64,000 nucleotides of DNA from Cryptomeria japonica (lineage: Eukaryota; Streptophyta; Pinopsida; Cupressales; Cupressaceae), in contig NC_081410.1 of NCBI RefSeq assembly GCF_030272615.1, forward strand, positions 286,255,957 to 286,319,956, written 5' to 3'. A program made the translations under genes and the position numbers. Within the stretch, counting starts at the first letter, position 1. Each line of letters begins with the position of its first letter. The notes under the pieces were generated by a model. The model ran no database searches, was not told where the DNA came from, and saw only the letters and a program-made list of their open reading frames with translations. Shown piece by piece: positions 59,403-64,000 of the stretch.

Positions 59403-59914
59403 GCAATTTTTGTATATTTCAAGAAGATCTTCTCCTCCTTTTCTCTTATAGATTTATTTCTTTCTACAACTTTAAAATGTCGCCTTGCCTTCACATGAAT
59501 AAAATTGGCTTATCTTGCCTTCATTCAATTCTTACAATCTATGTAAGGTTTTATCTCTTTTTATGAATTATTTTCAATTGTTTTCCTTAGCATAGTTTTG
59601 TGTGTTGATCCTTTTGTGGATGATATTTGTGAACTAAATCGCTTCCTCTTGCCCTCCTATAGTTTTCCAATCTCGACTCTTTTCTTAGGAAGCTGATTGG
59701 GATAGAATCTTGTGCATAATTTGGGTGGTTTTACTTGTGTTTTGTGCAGTTGTAGGTAGGAAGATCACATTACATCTAGGTGCAAACCTTTTCCTATCTT
59801 TCAAGCATTCCCTCCTCCTTTTTCCCTCTTAGAATTAGTAGATGATTCAATGTTTCACAAGGTTGATGATCAAGCCTGACCATCATAGGGTGTAAATTTT
59901 GTGAAAACATTTTT

Positions 59915-59932
59915 TGGCATTCCCGGTGGGAC
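59915..59932 (+). promoter_or_regulatory. Candidate primer binding site of element F
   Basis: TGGCATTCCCGGTGGGAC, five bases after GTGAAAACA. It starts with TGG, as a site pairing with a tRNA CCA end must. I cannot name the tRNA with confidence. Confidence 0.55.
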
Positions 59933-59984
59933 AAATATTTCAACATTCATGCTAAGTATTCAGTATTGCTCTTAACATCCCTAC

Positions 59985-61780
59985 CTTTGGAGGCAATCAA
60001 TCAAGCACTTGGCAAATCTCAAGGACAAATTCAGACTCTCGATGATACCAGTTGTAGCTTTATGCCAAGAAGAAAAACTAGACCATCATCAAGAGGTAAT
60101 TTTTAATTTACCCAGCTTCCTTATTCTATATATAGGAGTAGAAGAGGTAGGCTTTATTTGTCACCGACAAGGGAAACTTAAGAAAAAGCATCTACACTCC
60201 TAAGGTCTCTTTCTGCCCTGCCATTCCTAAGATTAACATAGCCCAAAAGCCCTACCATCCATATCAACATACCCCTATTTTCTATGGAAGTCCCAAGAGC
60301 ACATGCATTTTTCATCTTTAGTGGTGGCAGGCCCTTAGTCCTAACTCAAAAAGATAGCATTCTAGCAGTAGCCCTGAAGGCTTTACCATATTTTACTAGA
60401 GATACATCTACCTCCCCAGAGGAGCACATTAAAGATGAGTCAAGAATCTTCATTGTGTTTGATGTCACTAAAGACAACATTGCACTGAGGCATCTTATCA
60501 CCTCATTCAAAGGAAAGGCCCTTCAAAGGTATAGAGGACTAACTCCTAACTTCGTTCACAATTGGGATGAGTTAGGGGAGAAGTTAAATAGATATTTTGA
60601 AGACAAAAGTGACCATTTGTTACTTATAGATCAACTAACAACAATCAAAAGGGAACCACATAAATTCATAGGTTGTTTAATTACAGATTTCAAAAGACAT
60701 GTGATAGGATTCCGTCACTGGTAAAGCCTTAATCAAACCATATTTTTCTATATTTTCTTAAGGCTTTAAATAGTGGTATTTCCACTATGATTCAATCCAT
60801 GGGAGGAGATAATCTTTGAGGGGAGATAATCTTCGAGGGGCCTATGATACTATCATAAGGGTGGAGATTTTAATATAGGCTAGGAAGTTGTCCCCAAGGC
60901 CTCCAATGCCCTTATTTATAGAAGGTCCTACCCAATAGCCTATTTTAGCACCAATACCAATGATATCAAAAAGCCATTTACTTACACCTACACCTGTTCC
61001 ACCACCATCAGAGTTGCAAGAGCTTGAGACCCTAGCATAGGGACTTAGCAATGAATTGGTAAACTTGAAGAGGCAACAATTTTCAAACAATAAGCCTTAC
61101 CAGTAGCATAATCAAAATTATTAGCAGCAGAGAACCAATTTTGAAGGGCAAAACCAATGGAGTAATGCTAGGCCCTTGTATATCTTGAATCCAACTACAA
61201 CAAGAACCTCAAAGGCTATAGTGCCAATTCAGAACAATCTTGCCCAAGAATAAGATTGGTGTGTCCCATGTAATTAGCCACACAACTAGACCTCATGATA
61301 GAATGGTGAGTTCTCCTAGGCTTTAGTATCACAAAATGAGACAACAACATCAAGGAAACAATAATTTTTTGATTGTTTGAGTCATCCACAAGGAGATGCA
61401 ACTTTTGTGAATTTGCAGGAGGCTGATTTTTGTGGAATAAATTAGACAAGTGGGGACGATGTGGCCACTAGTACAAGATCAAAAGAGAAGGCCATGGACT
61501 CTACTGTTTCTTGTACCATAATAGCTCCAACTCTATAGGCTGCAATAAAGACTACAATTCCAAAGACCCCTGATAAAATGGCTGCTGCAAACAAAGTGCA
61601 GGATTTGACTCAAAAGGTCATGCAAGGGGAGTCACCTAGGACTCCTATCATATCAAAGCCAGACCTTGTTGTTGCAAAGGTCCTTGCTAAGGCTGCTATC
61701 CCCTTTAATATTGTTGAACAAATGAAGAGGGCCAACATCAATGTATCTATGTGGGATTGTCTTTCTATCCCATCTTAGAG
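59985..61780 (+). pseudogene. Element F gag
   Basis: The N-terminal part near 59985-60180 is frameshifted (QALGKSQGQIQTLDD, then MANLKDKFRL in another frame). The open stretch 60284-60724 contains the retrotransposon Gag core: DNIALRHLITSFKGKALQRY, NWDELGEKLNRYFEDKS, LTTIKREPHKFIGCLITDF. After stops the frame goes on near 60900 with a Pro-rich linker and, in 61578-61776, PFNIVEQMKRANINVSMWDC, the spacer that precedes protease in Tat elements. No CCHC motif found. Gag packages element RNA. Confidence 0.82.
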
Positions 61781-62417
61781 AGACCTACTTCAAGAAGCAA
61801 TAAAGGGGATGGATGTTGCCGAGGATACTAGTCAAGGTTACAAATCTTCAATTTCTACAAGCTTGGTGTAACCATTAGAGGAAAAGAATCCAAATAAAAT
61901 CAGTAAGCCTCCCCCCTTTTATCTATAATTAATCATAGGAGATAAAATTGTTCATAATTGTATGATAGATAGTGGGGCTAGTAGTTCAGTTATGCCTAAG
62001 GGAATAGTTGACCTCCTATGTATCAAATATGAACCTATCACAAGAGAAGTTGTGCAACTTGATGACACATCAGTTTAGACTACTAGGATCATTAAAGATT
62101 TAAACCTAACCTTGCATGCCTACCCAGATTGTAGTGTTTTGCAAGACATCTTAGTGATTGACCTCCCTTCCTATTTTGCCATTTGTTTATCTAGGGAATT
62201 CACTACTAAGATAGGTGGCTACCTATCTTCTAATTGGTCTCACATGTTGTTTAGGACAAGATATGGTACCAAAGTAACCATTAAGGTTGAGCCTATTGCC
62301 AGTGATCATATAGAGCCCTACACCCCAAGTCATATCAATATGAATTATACTCTCCATGAGAAAAAAAGAATAAATTTCAGTGAGGGAGCCAGAAACTCAG
62401 TTGTAGGAGGTTCTTGA
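61781..62417 (+). pseudogene. Element F aspartic protease
   Basis: In the same frame as 61578. The active-site strand is CMIDSGASSSVMPKGI at about 61959 with Asp-Ser-Gly intact. Then VVQLDDTSV-stop-TTRIIKDL and the long open block 62112-62417 (CSVLQDILVIDLPSYFAICL, GGYLSSNWSHMLFRTRYG). Stops at 61776, 61869, 61926 and 62079. It would cleave the polyprotein. Confidence 0.85.
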
Positions 62418-62550
62418 TTGCCTACTTGATGAATGGAAAAATACATCTCAGTTTGATCCTATTAATGAGATAAAATACACAATCCTAGGTGCCTATTGTG
62501 TCCATGAGGAGGATGCCCCTATCCCCAATCTTTCAAAAGAAGACAATGAA

Positions 62551-63051
62551 ATGCATGAGTTGTGGGATATATTCTTTGATGGCTCAAGGAACAAAAATGG
62601 TGTAGGGGTTGGTGTGCTATTGATTTATTTTAAAGGGGAGAAATATTACTTTTCATTCAAACTTCATTTTTGCTGCACTAATAATGTAGCTAAGTATGCA
62701 GCTCTAATTTTGAGTCTCCAAACATCACAAAAGAGAAGAATCGATTCCTTAAAGGTGCATGGAGATAGTGAGTTGGTTGTGAATAAAATTAGAGATCAAA
62801 GTACTACCAAGAATAACCTTCTCAAGTCCTACAAGCATAGAGAATGGGACCTAATTGAAGGTTTTGAGGCCTTCAATATTTCTAGTGTCCCTAGAAATCT
62901 GAATAAACATGCTGACCCATTAGCCCCAGTTGGTACTCAACATGAAATCCCATATTATGTTGTAGAAGAGAAAGAGCAACATATTAGACTTGTGGTGAGA
63001 CTTGTAGTGCCTGATAACCAAGTTAATTGGCAGGTCTTTGACTTTGATTAG
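62551..63051 (+). pseudogene. RNase H (archaeal type) placed before RT in element F
   Basis: ATG at 62551, 166 codons. Blocks in order: WDIFFDGSRNKNGVGVGVLL (catalytic Asp kept), NNVAKYAALILSL (the Glu of the usual VEYEAL is Lys/Ala here, so catalysis is lost), LKVHGDSELVV (Asp kept), SVPRNLNKHADPLA (last Asp kept). Same fold signature as the second RNase H of the minus-strand Tat element, but here it follows protease and precedes RT. A typical RT-side RNase H would lie beyond the window. The frame differs from both neighbours, so there are frameshifts at about 62420-62550 and 63052-63134. Confidence 0.85.
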
Positions 63052-64000
63052 CGAATTGTGAGCTTCCTACAAGATGAAGAAGAGTTCTCACATAAAATGT
63101 AGAGCATGCTGCAAGACAATATGGAGATCAAATTATGCAGCTAAGCTTAAACAAGCTGCCCAAGGGGTTGATCACCTTGGAGGGGATATTCAACACTGAT
63201 GATCAGATGAAAGGGAAAATAATGAACCTAGTCACAAAGAAAGGAGACTACAAATCAGTTCCTATAGCTGATGGAAGAGTTCTCAACTTGGGAAATATAT
63301 GTTCCCAAAGTGATCGAGGTACTTTTGTCAATCTTTGTGAAGAGTGTAATGATATTTTTCCTTTTACATATGAGGATCTAAAAGGGTTTGACTCTAGTTT
63401 ATCTCAACACACCATAGAGTTAGATCCTAATGCTAAGCCTGTTAGACAAAAGTAGAGACCTATAAACCCCAAAATGAACCTTTAATGAGTAAAGAGCTAT
63501 CCAAGCTTGTAGAATCTAGTATTATTTTTCCAATCAAGAATTCTTCTTGGGTAGCTAATCTTGTTCCAATTAGGAAGAAGAATGGGGAAATCAAATTGCG
63601 TGTAGACTTTAGGGACCTTAATAGAGCCTCCCTCAAAGATCATTATCCCCTACCTTCTATGGAACAAGTATTAGCCAAAGTTAGTGGCTCAAAAAGATTT
63701 TCATTCTTGGATGGATACTCAGGATATAATCAAATCCTAGTCCAAGAATCAAACCAATTTAAGACTACATTAACTGCTAAATGGGGCACCTATGCCTATT
63801 GCAAAATGCCCTTTCGACTAACAAATGCAAGTGCAACTTTTCAAAGAGCCATGGATATGGCTTTTAAGGGAGTATTAGCAGAATTTGTACTAGTATATCT
63901 TGATGATATCACTATACACTCCAAGAAGGCAGCAGACCACTTTGCTCACCTTGAGCAAGTATTCAAAAAATGCAGAGAGTATGGTGTGTCTTTGAACCCC
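63052..64000 (+). pseudogene. Element F reverse transcriptase, 3' end outside window
   Basis: The lead-in at 63135-63455 (FPFTYEDLKGFDSSLSQHTI, then ELDPNAKPVRQK and a stop) is the conserved entry to gypsy RT. After a frameshift near 63480 the frame from 63485 is open to the window end: SSWVANLVPIRKKNGEIKLR, VDFRDLNRASLKDHYPLPS, FSFLDGYSGYNQILV (motif A Asp kept), PFRLTNASATFQRAMD, VYLDDITIHSK with YLDD at 63896. The catalytic residues in view are intact, unlike the minus-strand Tat RT. Confidence 0.93.

Larger units (their letters stand above)
58119..59909 (+). repeat. Probable 5' LTR of element F
   Basis: From TGTTGACCTTTT (tentative) to GTGAAAACA. Holds about four imperfect units at 58394, 58488, 58613 and 58708 with the theme 'ACTCGATGAGG ... 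GAGTGTTGAGTTCC', a TATA-like box at 59395 and an AACCCTA-type inverted repeat just before it. No coding; the ORF 58523-58705 is not supported. Confidence 0.5.
58119..64000 (+). mobile_element. Tat-like Ty3/gypsy element F, cut by the window edge
   Basis: Plus strand: LTR-like sequence to 59909, PBS-like 59915-59932, gag from about 59985, protease, an RNase H domain, then RT running off the end. RNase H of archaeal type links it to the Tat lineage, but its place ahead of RT differs from the minus-strand Tat element in the same window. The left border at about 58119 (TGTTGACC) is a guess; the partner LTR is outside. Confidence 0.8.

Overview
The window looks like intergenic heterochromatin of a large plant genome. 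I see no host gene that I would call functional. The evidence is the dense nest of plant-type Ty1/copia and Ty3/gypsy (Tat-lineage) LTR retrotransposons, a plant mobile domain (PMD) pseudogene with a plant-type splice donor and acceptor, tRNA-iMet-type primer binding sites, and strong decay of nearly every coding frame. A gymnosperm (conifer-like) source is my inference from the style of the elements, not something the sequence proves.

Layout. (1) 1-10603: a satellite array of about 147-148 bp monomers with a nine-monomer higher-order repeat of about 1331 bp. The array inverts at about 8645-8660, so the last 2 kb read the other way. (2) 10604-12087: a candidate solo LTR followed by a scrap of copia integrase. 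A copy of most of this block recurs at 27039-28137. (3) 12087-27038: a Tat-lineage Ty3/gypsy element on the minus strand (gag, protease, G-patch-like linker, RT, two RNase H domains, integrase), with a degenerate intron-bearing PMD gene lying tail-to-tail on the plus strand. (4) 27955-56495: the remains of copia element C (plus). Copia B (minus, 30232-48023, target duplication AGAGT) sits inside it. Inside B are a 3.05 kb solo-LTR-like insertion N (31256-34304) and a full copia A (minus, 35168-42246, target duplication CCTAG). The 3' LTR of C is itself split by element D (48949-55799, target duplication ATTTT). (5) 56496-58118: flanking DNA with a faint LINE-like DUF4283 remnant. (6) about 58119-64000: a second Tat-like gypsy element F on the plus strand, cut by the window edge, whose additional RNase H lies between protease and RT.

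The best candidate for something undescribed is element D. It has intact LTRs, PBS, polypurine tract and target duplication but no pol. It carries a coiled-coil plus four-zinc-knuckle Gag-like ORF of about 371 codons and a second reading frame of about 1103 codons that I cannot assign to any family. Both frames are closed only by single stop codons, with no frameshift. D shares its PBS, leader and U5 end with copia A and B, so it may have been moved by their proteins. Next in interest are the RNase H placed ahead of RT in F, the antisense PMD gene next to the minus-strand Tat element, and the inverted satellite with higher-order structure.

Nesting order inferred from the junctions: C is oldest, B entered C, A and N entered B, and D entered the C LTR.
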